56,184 bases of DNA from Kurthia zopfii (GTDB lineage Bacteria; Bacillota; Bacilli; Bacillales_A; Planococcaceae), in assembly GCF_003143955.1 (NCBI RefSeq), contig NZ_QFVS01000017.1:1-56184 (forward strand), written 5' to 3'. Positions 19,502-28,836 of the stretch are shown one piece after another; the stretch's first letter is position 1, and each line of letters begins with the position of its first letter. The position numbers and the translations under genes were made by a program. Under the pieces are notes generated by a model. That model did not search any database. It was given only the letters and a program-made list of their open reading frames with translations, and was not told the DNA's origin.

Positions 19502-19535
19502 GGAGAAGTATGAACTATTAAATTCATACTTCTCC
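19502..19535 (-). terminator. fbaA terminator
   Basis: A perfect 13-bp stem, GGAGAAGTATGAA / TTCATACTTCTCC, has an 8-base loop. It lies between fbaA and the transaldolase gene. The T tract on the minus side is short, so readthrough into the transaldolase gene is possible. Confidence 0.7.
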
Positions 19536-19567
19536 CTTATTATACTGCATATTAATTTGAATAGGAA

Positions 19568-20422
19568 TTATGCTTTGTTAGCACTGCCGAATTCGCGAAT
19601 TTTACCAGCTACTGTAGATTTGATTGCTTCACGAGCTGGGCCTAAGAATTTACGTGGATCGTAGACAACTTTATCGTTTTCTAAAATTTCACGTACAGCT
19701 TTAGTTGCTGCGATTTGATTTTCAGTGTTTACGTTTATTTTAGCTGTTCCTAAAGAGATTGAACGTTGAATATCTTTCGTAGGAATACCAGTACCACCGT
19801 GTAAAACTAATGGTAGGTTCGCTAATTTCGAGATTTCTTCCATTTCTTTGAATCCTAAGTTTGGTTCACCTTGGTAAGGACCGTGAACTGAACCTAATGC
19901 TGGAGCTAGACAATCGATGTCAGTAGCTTCAACCATTTTGCGACATTCTTCTGGATTTGCGTACATAATACCGCCGATTACGCCATCTTCATCGCCACCA
20001 ACTGTGCCAAGTTCTGCTTCTACTGAAACACCTTTTGCGTGAGCATACTCAACCACTTTATGCGTGATTTCGATGTTTTCTTCGAATGGGTGGTGTGAAG
20101 CATCAATCATTACAGATGTGAAACCTGCATCAACTGCTTCTTTACATTTATCAAAGCTTGAACCGTGATCTAGGTGGATTGCTACTGGTACAGTTGTGCC
20201 GTAAGAAGCCATTAAACCTTTAACCATATGCACAACAGAGATGAATCCACCCATGTATTTAGCTGCACCTTCTGATACGCCCAAAATTACTGGTGATTTC
20301 TCTTCTTCTGCCGCTTGAAGAATTGCTTGTGTCCATTCAAGGTTGTTGATGTTGAATTGACCAACCGCATATTTTTCTTCTTTTGCTTTATTCAGCATTT
20401 CTGTCATTGATACTAAAGCCAT
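19568..20422 (-). CDS. fbaA: Class II fructose-bisphosphate aldolase
   Basis: FbaA reversibly splits fructose 1,6-bisphosphate into dihydroxyacetone phosphate and glyceraldehyde 3-phosphate. The 284-residue protein has the zinc-site motif HLDHG (about 82-86), the EAELG segment, and the VHG and HGGTGIP phosphate-binding motifs. SD AAGGAGG lies before the ATG. It lies between spo0F and the transaldolase gene, in conserved Bacillus order, and ends at a strong hairpin. Confidence 0.97.
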   Translation of the reverse strand: MALVSMTEMLNKAKEEKYAVGQFNINNLEWTQAILQAAEEEKSPVILGVSEGAAKYMGGFISVVHMVKGLMASYGTTVPVAIHLDHGSSFDKCKEAVDAGFTSVMIDASHHPFEENIEITHKVVEYAHAKGVSVEAELGTVGGDEDGVIGGIMYANPEECRKMVEATDIDCLAPALGSVHGPYQGEPNLGFKEMEEISKLANLPLVLHGGTGIPTKDIQRSISLGTAKINVNTENQIAATKAVREILENDKVVYDPRKFLGPAREAIKSTVAGKIREFGSANKA

Positions 20423-20519
20423 AATTTAAGATCCTCCTTAGGATTCATGCTCTTTTTAATAAGAACATATTCTATCTCCATTTTATCAAAAAAATACCTC
20501 TAATTCTAGCGTACAACTG

Positions 20520-20879
20520 TTAATCTTTTAATAAATTATTCACGGTATTTCTCAATTCGAAAATATCGAAGGGTTTCGTGAAATAATGTGTTACACCAAG
20601 GGTTTTCGCCTGCTCGATTAAACTAATTTCACCGTAAGCTGTCATCATGACTATGGGCATTTTGCGTCCCATTTCTTCCATACGTTGTAATATTTCGATG
20701 CCGTTCATACCCGGAATTTTCATATCGAGAAGCACACAGTCAATTTTAATGTTTTCAATAAAGCGAATTGCTTCTAACCCATTCGCCGCAAGATATGGTT
20801 CATACCCTTCCTTTTTGAAAACTTCATTTAATAAAAGGCGAATGCCCTGCTGATCATCAACAATTAATATTTTCTTCAT
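20520..20879 (-). CDS. spo0F: Sporulation phosphorelay response regulator Spo0F
   Basis: This 119-residue single receiver domain has the full phosphorylation site: acidic pair D8/D9, phospho-acceptor D52 (LLDMKIPG), T80 and K102. Spo0F passes phosphate from sensor kinases to Spo0B. I start at ATG 20879, seven bases after GAGGAG; upstream ATGs are too close to the SD. Location between fbaA and ywjG/pyrG identifies it as Spo0F rather than a generic CheY-like protein. Its role depends on whether this organism sporulates; see the finding on spoIIR. Confidence 0.9.
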   Translation of the reverse strand: MKKILIVDDQQGIRLLLNEVFKKEGYEPYLAANGLEAIRFIENIKIDCVLLDMKIPGMNGIEILQRMEEMGRKMPIVMMTAYGEISLIEQAKTLGVTHYFTKPFDIFELRNTVNNLLKD

Positions 20880-21000
20880 AGTCATTCTCCTCACGGCATT
20901 ACTTACTGTATTCCCGATTTTTTTCTATTCAGTCATCATTTTGCATTCTAATTCATCCATCATTATAATATACTTCATGAGGTGAAAAAAGAATGTTAAA

Positions 21001-21507
21001 ATGTTTACTACTCAATTAGGTGGTCTATATCAACGCATTAGTTCATCTGAAGAAGAGTCCATTGAAGAAACTGCTCGTTTACTCGCTCAAGCCACTTTCG
21101 GTCAAGGGCGCGTTTTTTTCGCTTGTTTTGATGAATTACAAGCGATCGAAGTGAATGCACTCCATGCGGAGGAGCAATTTTCGAATCTACATAGTTGGTC
21201 GGAGGATGTCGTCTTAAATGACGGTGATCGTGTCTGTATTTTCGTCCGTCACACCGACCGTCCACAAGCTTTAGCGCTCGCTAAAAAATCATTTGAACAG
21301 TTCATTCCTTTTGCAGTTGTTGCATCCGAAAAATTGAAAGATGCTGGTGAAATGGCTGATTACGCCTACACGTATATTTCAATGGGGGTGCGCAAAGGGT
21401 TAATTCCAAATGATTTAGGCGAACGAATTGTTGTACCACATACTTTAGCGGCTTCCTTTATTTATGAAGCGATTAAAATTTCATATGACGAAATGGTCAA
21501 TGAATAA
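21001..21507 (+). CDS. ywjG: DUF2529 family protein (YwjG-like), start region irregular
   Basis: This 168-residue protein of unknown function matches the YwjG family always found between spo0F and pyrG. It looks like a SIS-type alpha/beta domain, with a strand-turn-strand around VFFACFDELQ and DRVCIFVRHTD. The drawn ATG (21001) lies 15 bases after GAGGTGA, which is too far. The SD instead fits an ATG at 20993 that is out of frame and stops after eight codons. One additional A in the AAAA run would give the usual MLK-MFTTQL N-terminus. It is divergent from spo0F. Confidence 0.85.
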   Translation: MFTTQLGGLYQRISSSEEESIEETARLLAQATFGQGRVFFACFDELQAIEVNALHAEEQFSNLHSWSEDVVLNDGDRVCIFVRHTDRPQALALAKKSFEQFIPFAVVASEKLKDAGEMADYAYTYISMGVRKGLIPNDLGERIVVPHTLAASFIYEAIKISYDEMVNE

Positions 21508-21546
21508 GAAAAATGCCCACGAAATTAAATTTCGGGGCATTTTTTT
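21508..21546. terminator. Bidirectional terminator between ywjG and the ABC operon
   Basis: The stem AAAATGCCC.CGAAAT / ATTTCG.GGGCATTTTTT is flanked by A and T runs. It lies between convergent genes and overlaps the last bases of the ABC ATPase gene. Confidence 0.85.
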
Positions 21547-22207
21547 ATCCGATTTTTGCGAATGGTTGGTTTTTCTCTTTTAACACTTCTTCATAGAATG
21601 GATCCTTACCCATGATATAAATCGCATCAGAAACCGCTTCTACTTCGTCTAAATGGTGCGTCGTCATAAAAATGGTACATTGCTCTCTCAAGTGGCGAAT
21701 GAGCTTATGAATGTCGTAACGTGACTTTAAATCGATACCGACAGTTGGTTCATCTAAAATCAATAATTTCGGCTCATGCAAAATCCCAATGAGTAAGTTC
21801 GCTTTACGCTTCGTACCACCCGATAACTGCTCCACCGGTTGTTTTAAATCCACTAGATTTAATAATTCGCAGTAATTTTCGATTTGTTTTTGAGAAATCG
21901 AACCTTTTTTCAGCTTTTTAAAAAACTGTATGTTTTGCTCAACCGTCAAATGTTCCCACAAGGCAATTTCCTGTGGCACATAGCCGATTATTTGTTGTAA
22001 TTGCTTCATCGTCATCGTTTGACCGTCGATTAAACAACTGCCATTTGAGAATGATTCAAGACCCGCAATGCAATTCATCAAAGTTGATTTTCCTGCACCA
22101 TTTTCACCAAGCAAGACCGTCACGCTATTTTGTTGTAATTCAAAATTCAAGTCATCGAAAAGCTGTTTGTGACGAAATGACTTTGAAGCGTTGTTAATGG
22201 TAATCAT
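21545..22207 (-). CDS. ABC transporter ATP-binding protein
   Basis: This 220-residue ATPase has Walker A GENGAGKST (about 36-44), the signature LSGGTKRKANLL, Walker B LLILDEPTVGID and the switch histidine in MTTHH. I start at ATG 22207, immediately after GGAGGGATTTT. That ATG overlaps the upstream permease stop (ATGA). With the two permeases it forms an ABC-2 type exporter. The substrate cannot be read from sequence; drug, lipid or bacteriocin export are all possible. Confidence 0.9.
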   Translation of the reverse strand: MITINNASKSFRHKQLFDDLNFELQQNSVTVLLGENGAGKSTLMNCIAGLESFSNGSCLIDGQTMTMKQLQQIIGYVPQEIALWEHLTVEQNIQFFKKLKKGSISQKQIENYCELLNLVDLKQPVEQLSGGTKRKANLLIGILHEPKLLILDEPTVGIDLKSRYDIHKLIRHLREQCTIFMTTHHLDEVEAVSDAIYIMGKDPFYEEVLKEKNQPFAKIG

Positions 22208-23091
22208 AAAATCCCTCCGACTAATTGAATGGCAAGATAAAACGTCGCCATAACTACTGTCCAAATAAAGACAGTGAAAAATAAATGACTTGTCGTTTTT
22301 ATTTTAAAGAAGAAATAACTCACAACTACTTGGTAAACCGCCAACCACAGCAAGTTAGAAAGTAGCGCCAACTGTATGCCGAAAGCTAGACTAACACAGA
22401 TCGTAACAGTCATAGTTGCGATTAACATTACAGCCGTATAACTAAAGAATACATCCAATAGGCCTTTAGGATAAATGCTCAATCTTCTTAGCGTATCAAA
22501 CTGGCGTAATCTTTTGAAAATGACCAGTTGCATCATTAAAAAAAAGAAACTAGCAGCAACTAGTATAGTATTCGTTTGATTTCCTGTGCTTTCTCGCTTT
22601 TCCGTTACATGTAAGGCTAATTTGCTTTTTGGCTCATTTTTTTCATATTGTTTTTGAATTTCGGCCATTTTATTTTGACCGTCTAAATGTTTTTCAATAA
22701 CATATGGAATTTGTTGCTTATAAAGCGCTTGGCTAATCACTTCCGTCCCAATCATCGGCACAATACCTTCCGACCTTACGAGTTGTATTGATTGTTTTGT
22801 CTTGCGATTTTCCAAACTTTTTTCAAAGCCTTCTGGAATGATCATGACCGCAGCATATTGATTATTTTCGACCGCATCTGGTATGAATGATGGCGCAGCA
22901 TTTTTATGTTCTAAATCAATTGACGTAGATTGCTCGATATCATCCAGCCATTGCTTCGAACTTTTAGATTGATCAAGATCGATTGCCAATACAGGTATTT
23001 TGAATAATAGATGACTTTGTTTTTCTGCGAATAGCGTTGCGATTAGTAATAGCGAAAAAATTAGAATGAAATACATCAATGGTTTTTTCAT
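22204..23091 (-). CDS. ABC-2 type transporter permease (second)
   Basis: This 295-residue membrane protein has an N-terminal helix (about 5-24), an extracellular region of about 150 residues, and about five helices in the C-terminal half, the ABC2_membrane_3/YhgE-like layout. I start at ATG 23091, which overlaps the previous stop (TAATG), indicating translational coupling. An upstream TTG would extend the protein by nine residues. It is shorter than its neighbour but clearly related, so the pair probably forms a heterodimeric channel with the ATPase. Confidence 0.8.
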   Translation of the reverse strand: MKKPLMYFILIFSLLLIATLFAEKQSHLLFKIPVLAIDLDQSKSSKQWLDDIEQSTSIDLEHKNAAPSFIPDAVENNQYAAVMIIPEGFEKSLENRKTKQSIQLVRSEGIVPMIGTEVISQALYKQQIPYVIEKHLDGQNKMAEIQKQYEKNEPKSKLALHVTEKRESTGNQTNTILVAASFFFLMMQLVIFKRLRQFDTLRRLSIYPKGLLDVFFSYTAVMLIATMTVTICVSLAFGIQLALLSNLLWLAVYQVVVSYFFFKIKTTSHLFFTVFIWTVVMATFYLAIQLVGGIL

Positions 23092-24239
23092 TAGTTGAAT
23101 GATCGGAATCGCCTCCAAACATAGGCACTAATCAATATGAGGATTAGTATTAAGAGTTGCACATAAAAACTCCATGTAAATTCAACGACATAGTTACTAT
23201 GCAATAATTGCAAAATCGAATTGAATAGTTGCGCAAATAACTGATTTTCCACATGCAGATGTTTCATATACATGATTGGAATTGTTGCACCCGATAATGC
23301 CACGACGAATAGTACTACGACAATTTTTACGATTGGCAATTGAAGCAAATCGATTAATGTAAAAAGGATTAATAATGATAATAACAAGGTCATAATAGTT
23401 ACTATCAAATATCCAATATTATACGTTGCAAGATCGAATAGCGGAACGATGATTGCTGTTAAAATTGCCGTCAAAATTACAGTATAAATCACGGATAAAA
23501 TATTACGCGCGACTAATAATTTCATTTGGACATTCGGATATAATTTCAAGCGTTTTTGTAATGCGGGTGATTGATTCATTTTTAAGATTGTCGAAAGCAT
23601 CCAATAAATGAAGAAAATCGCTATAAAATATGCACTAATCATTGCGTATTTCCCTAGATCATATGTTTTTACTTCTTCTATTTTGAAAGCTGCTTCACGA
23701 TCAAGTCCAACGAATAATAAATCCATCATCATCGCAACTAACTGCTCGTCCGATGGTTTGCCAGCAAGCTTGCCATACGTCAAAATACCACTTTCAGAAA
23801 GCATCAATCGCGCGTAGACAGAATCCGCAAGTTGACGAATAACGATACTCTGCATGGTTGTTTCGTCATATGTATACACACGGATCGGTAATTCTCCGCT
23901 TTTATAAAACGCCGCAGTCATGCCCTTTTCAAAAACGATGTAACCATCTATTTTTTTAGAATCCAGTGATTTTTCTGCTTCGTTTTCTTTTAATGCTTTT
24001 AATTTGAACTGCTCAGTGAATTCTTTCCCTTCACCAATCGCTGTCAAAATCATTTGTGTTTCCTTCGTTTGATCTTGATCAACAATACCTAATTGAAGAA
24101 GTTCTTCACGCTGTTGTTGATTGTTCACGAATGCAATCGCTCCGATGATCAATACAATCATCGCGAGTAAATACAGAAACAAATACCACTTCTTTAATAA
24201 AAAAGAGTGGTAAATGCCCATTATTTTAATGACTGACAT
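23091..24239 (-). CDS. ABC-2 type transporter permease (first)
   Basis: This 382-residue membrane protein has the same plan as the next gene: one N-terminal helix (about 16-38), a large outside domain with IVDQDQTKE-type sequence, then about six C-terminal helices. SD AAGGAG lies before the ATG. It is the second gene of a four-gene group after the DUF6583-like gene (25-base gap). The family includes exporters of drugs and peptides; the substrate is unknown. Confidence 0.8.
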   Translation of the reverse strand: MSVIKIMGIYHSFLLKKWYLFLYLLAMIVLIIGAIAFVNNQQQREELLQLGIVDQDQTKETQMILTAIGEGKEFTEQFKLKALKENEAEKSLDSKKIDGYIVFEKGMTAAFYKSGELPIRVYTYDETTMQSIVIRQLADSVYARLMLSESGILTYGKLAGKPSDEQLVAMMMDLLFVGLDREAAFKIEEVKTYDLGKYAMISAYFIAIFFIYWMLSTILKMNQSPALQKRLKLYPNVQMKLLVARNILSVIYTVILTAILTAIIVPLFDLATYNIGYLIVTIMTLLLSLLILFTLIDLLQLPIVKIVVVLFVVALSGATIPIMYMKHLHVENQLFAQLFNSILQLLHSNYVVEFTWSFYVQLLILILILISAYVWRRFRSFN

Positions 24240-24264
24240 TTACACACTCTCCTTCAATTATTTA

Positions 24265-25734
24265 TTATAGTCCGCCTTGAACAGCCATGAATAAACCTAA
24301 TACTTTTTGAGATACTTCATCTTTCACTTTTTGAAGCTCTTTATCAGACATTTGGTTTACGTCTTGCGCTTCTGGAACATCTACTTTAAGTGCTTCTTTT
24401 ACTTTTGTTTTCGTATCTACGAAAATTTTAACTGTTTCGCCTTGTACATCAAATGATACAGTACCACTTGATTTTTGGTTATTATTCTTAACATCTGTCG
24501 TCATATCTTGCTTATAGTTTACAGCATATTCTTCAGAACCTGATGCAAATTTAACAGCTAAGTCGTTCGTACGCTTGTCGCCATCAACTTTTTCATCATT
24601 TGTTAAGTTAATTGTTGTTGCGTCAGTGCCTTCATCATTGATCGTTAAAGTGTAATCATCTTTGAAATCTTTATTTCCTTTAGATGTACCTTTGATTGTC
24701 GCGAAGTTTGCTGCATCTTTCGCACTGATTGATAAAGCCATGTCGATTTCTTTGTCGATTTTCGTATCAAGATCAAATTTCGTAATCTCGCCATCTGCTG
24801 TAATCGTCATTTCACGTTTCAGAATATCTTTACCGTCTACATAAATAACTGATTTAATCGCAGGGAAGTCTTTATTTTCAGCTTTTTCAGCATCTTTAAT
24901 TACTTTTTCAAGCTCTTTTTTATAATCAATTGAAGCATCTGATTTCTCGAAAATTTTCGCTAAATCTTTATCATCTTTCGCTTCTTTTAATACAGCGATG
25001 ATTAATTTTTTCACATCTGAATCTTTCATATCTAATGTGATGTTATTCAGTTTTTGCTTGTTACCTAGTACTTCTACTTGGCCTTTATCTTTTTTGAATA
25101 AATCTTCATCGATATTTTCGATAACGAATTTCAAGTAATGTTCAACGATTTTGTCCATATCATCCTTCGTAATTGAAGAACTCATAATCGTATTTAAGTT
25201 AAGTGTTTCGTTTGTTAAACCTTCAGTGTCTTCCATTTTTTCGCCAGTTAATTTTTCAATACCTGCAATAATTTCATTGTTTTTGAATTTTAGTGGCTGT
25301 GGTAATATTGGTGCTTCGATATATTGGAATTCTTTATCTGCGCTCCATGACATATTACCAATTTCGCTATCTGCAATCGTTGGGTTGATTGCAAATTGAG
25401 AAGATTTATTTTTCGGATCATGTGCTGCACTGATCTCGATTTTAGAAGAATTGACCATGCTTTCTGGAATTCCCATTGTGCTAATTAGACCTTCAGATAA
25501 CTCTGCACCTAATGTTACAGAACCGTTATAAGAATCGTCGGCCATTTCATCTGCCAGTTTTAATTCATTTTTGTAACGCTCAGAAAAATATTTGTTTAAT
25601 GATTCGAATGATTTCTGTTCACTTAGTAAATAAGCGTTTTTCGGTGTGTTGGTAATATAGAAATAAGCTCCTACGCCTCCACCTACTAATACAACTACTG
25701 CTGCAACGATCGCTGCAATTACTTTTTTAGACAA
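24265..25734 (-). CDS. Membrane-anchored extracellular protein, DUF6583-like
   Basis: This 489-residue protein has one N-terminal transmembrane helix (about 7-28) and a long hydrophilic, lysine/aspartate-rich external part predicted to be beta-rich. I start at TTG 25734, five bases after GAGGTGG, giving MSKKVIAAIVAA; a GTG three codons earlier overlaps the SD. I know similar proteins only as DUF6583 and cannot give a function. Lying 25 bases before two ABC-2 permeases, it may be an accessory or substrate-binding partner of that exporter. Confidence 0.75.
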   Translation of the reverse strand: MSKKVIAAIVAAVVVLVGGGVGAYFYITNTPKNAYLLSEQKSFESLNKYFSERYKNELKLADEMADDSYNGSVTLGAELSEGLISTMGIPESMVNSSKIEISAAHDPKNKSSQFAINPTIADSEIGNMSWSADKEFQYIEAPILPQPLKFKNNEIIAGIEKLTGEKMEDTEGLTNETLNLNTIMSSSITKDDMDKIVEHYLKFVIENIDEDLFKKDKGQVEVLGNKQKLNNITLDMKDSDVKKLIIAVLKEAKDDKDLAKIFEKSDASIDYKKELEKVIKDAEKAENKDFPAIKSVIYVDGKDILKREMTITADGEITKFDLDTKIDKEIDMALSISAKDAANFATIKGTSKGNKDFKDDYTLTINDEGTDATTINLTNDEKVDGDKRTNDLAVKFASGSEEYAVNYKQDMTTDVKNNNQKSSGTVSFDVQGETVKIFVDTKTKVKEALKVDVPEAQDVNQMSDKELQKVKDEVSQKVLGLFMAVQGGL

Positions 25735-26143
25735 TATTTCCACCTCACAATTTTATTATATTTATCATACATAATATTTAACGTCCTAGTACGCTAAAAA
25801 GACTTAAACGAAGGAAATACTAATAAAATATAGCGAATTTACGCATAAAACACAAGCATTTTGATAACGAGATAATTTACGCACTATTAAATTTACGTGT
25901 AAACGAGCAATATATCCGTTTTTATATAGTAAACCTCCTTTTTCATTTCAGCCATTTTCTTGGCAATTACTTCGTGAAATTTGAGCTTTTCAAAAAACAT
26001 TCAGATGCATGAACTTTAGTATCCAACTATTAATCGTAGAACCGAAATTTGCACTGCTATTCTACGAAAAAAAACTGGGAAAGTTTCAAAACCTGACTCA
26101 TTTCTGAGCGATTTCTCACTTTCTCCAGTTTAATATTTATAAA
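25735..26143. other. Spacer between the DUF6583-like gene and pyrG
   Basis: About 400 AT-rich bases hold the promoter region of the exporter operon and the pyrG terminator (26067-26132). AATTTACG is repeated at 25836, 25874 and 25890, the last merging into the dyad TTTACGTGTAAA (25892-25903). No gene is seen. Confidence 0.5.
26067..26132 (-). terminator. pyrG terminator
   Basis: On the minus strand AAACTGG.GAAAG pairs with CTTTC.CAGTTT across a long internal arm and is followed by a run of eight T. Confidence 0.65.
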
Positions 26144-27757
<1,614 letters not shown>

Positions 27758-27776
27758 TTAATGCTTCTATAAAATC

Positions 27777-27816
27777 AAAAAACGCTCCTCCCGCAATCAC
27801 TGCAGGGGGAGCGTAT
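27777..27816 (-). terminator. pyrG leader attenuator hairpin
   Basis: In the pyrG leader, ACGCTCCCCC (complement of 27805-27814) pairs with GGAGGAGCGT and is followed by TTTTTT, forming an intrinsic terminator before the gene. The C-rich left arm is the target for pairing with a poly-G 5' end made by reiterative transcription, as established for B. subtilis pyrG. Confidence 0.85.
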
Positions 27817-27847
27817 AATTTATACGGTCATTCTCTTTTTTCAAAGA

Positions 27848-27887
27848 GCCCGAATAAAAGTTTATAACTTTTAATGACGGAAGTCAA
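27848..27887 (-). promoter_or_regulatory. pyrG promoter with GGGC start for reiterative transcription
   Basis: TTGACT (complement of 27882-27887), a 17-base spacer, TAAACT (27859-27864) and seven bases lead to an initial transcript GGGCTCTTTG starting at 27851. In B. subtilis pyrG an identical GGGC start allows extra G residues to be added when CTP is low, which disrupts the terminator. All elements are here in order. Confidence 0.85.
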
Positions 27888-27970
27888 GAAAAGTTTCCCC
27901 TAAAAAAGGAACACCCATTCGCTAATAACAAGCAAACGGGTGAATTATAAAGACTTCAAAGTCGAAAAAA

Positions 27971-28507
27971 TTATTTTATAGGTTCTTCTTCTTCGTCTTC
28001 ATCTTCTAAATCTTCGTCATCTAATTCGATTTCTAAATCTAGATCTTCTTCTATTTCTTCATCAACAACTACTAGACCAGCTAATTCGTCATCTTCTTTG
28101 TCGTCTTGAACATCATCATAAGTATCGAAATCGTCTACTAATTCGATTTCTTCTTCGATTTCAAGTTCATCTTCATCTTCTTCAACTTCAACAGCTTTTT
28201 TCTTACGGACTTTAACCGTCGGAGCGATTTCTTCTTCAACTTGATCAATGCCGTACCATTCTCTTAAGCCCCAGATGTTTTCAGATAGAATTAAGAAACG
28301 TCCATCAATATTTACATCAGTGTAAAATTGGTTTAAGTTTGATTTAATTTCTTCTGGTGTACGAGCGTTTAAGTTTTCAATTGCAGTAATAATTTCTTTA
28401 AATGCAAGTGGTTTTTTGTGCTCTACTAATACCCCATAAGCTAGGTTGATTAATGATTCTTCAATTAATTGTTCTTGGTTTAAATCACGAAGGTTCAATT
28501 CGTGCAC
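27971..28507 (-). CDS. rpoE: DNA-directed RNA polymerase delta subunit
   Basis: This 178-residue protein has the N-terminal HARE-HTH domain (about 15-85; VLVEHKKPLAFKEI and YTDVNIDGRFL) and a highly acidic disordered tail (from about 105). Delta raises RNA polymerase specificity and recycling. The GTG start has AGGA six bases upstream. A TTG three codons later (28498) is an equally reasonable start. It lies upstream of pyrG, in the usual order. Confidence 0.94.
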   Translation of the reverse strand: MHELNLRDLNQEQLIEESLINLAYGVLVEHKKPLAFKEIITAIENLNARTPEEIKSNLNQFYTDVNIDGRFLILSENIWGLREWYGIDQVEEEIAPTVKVRKKKAVEVEEDEDELEIEEEIELVDDFDTYDDVQDDKEDDELAGLVVVDEEIEEDLDLEIELDDEDLEDEDEEEEPIK

Positions 28508-28570
28508 GTCCTTTCCTAATACATAAGCATGATTTCTATTATATACATAATATGCTTTGTTACGCTACAA

Positions 28571-28729
28571 TCAATTGCCGTTTTTACTCAACTTTAACCG
28601 CGCGTAAACAATATAGAATAAATACAGCGCAAGTAACAAAATTGGAATTGCGCCCAATTGTTTATTATACATGAAATAAGTCATAACAAGTAGTGTTGCG
28701 ATGACAATGATTTGTGTGATTAACTTCAT
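28571..28729 (-). CDS. Small two-helix membrane protein
   Basis: This 52-residue protein, from an ATG preceded by AAGGAG at 11 bases, has two hydrophobic helices (about residues 4-23 and 28-45) and a short basic tail. A longer version begins at 28768 but lacks an SD. I do not recognise the family. It lies between rpoE and icmF on the same strand, just after the icmF terminator, so it has its own promoter or depends on readthrough. Confidence 0.6.
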   Translation of the reverse strand: MKLITQIIVIATLLVMTYFMYNKQLGAIPILLLALYLFYIVYARLKLSKNGN

Positions 28730-28780
28730 ATGCTCAGAAGCTCCTTGAAAAAACTCTTTGCTTGTCATTATACAAAAAAA

Positions 28781-28820
28781 TTGCCAAAGAGCCTAGTTTT
28801 TTAATTAGACTCTTTAGCAA
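28781..28820 (-). terminator. icmF terminator
   Basis: On the minus strand TTGC.AAAGAG.CTA / TAG.CTCTTT.GCAA is followed by seven T, 17 bases after the icmF stop. Confidence 0.9.
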
Positions 28821-28836
28821 TAAGAAAAGTTCCTAG

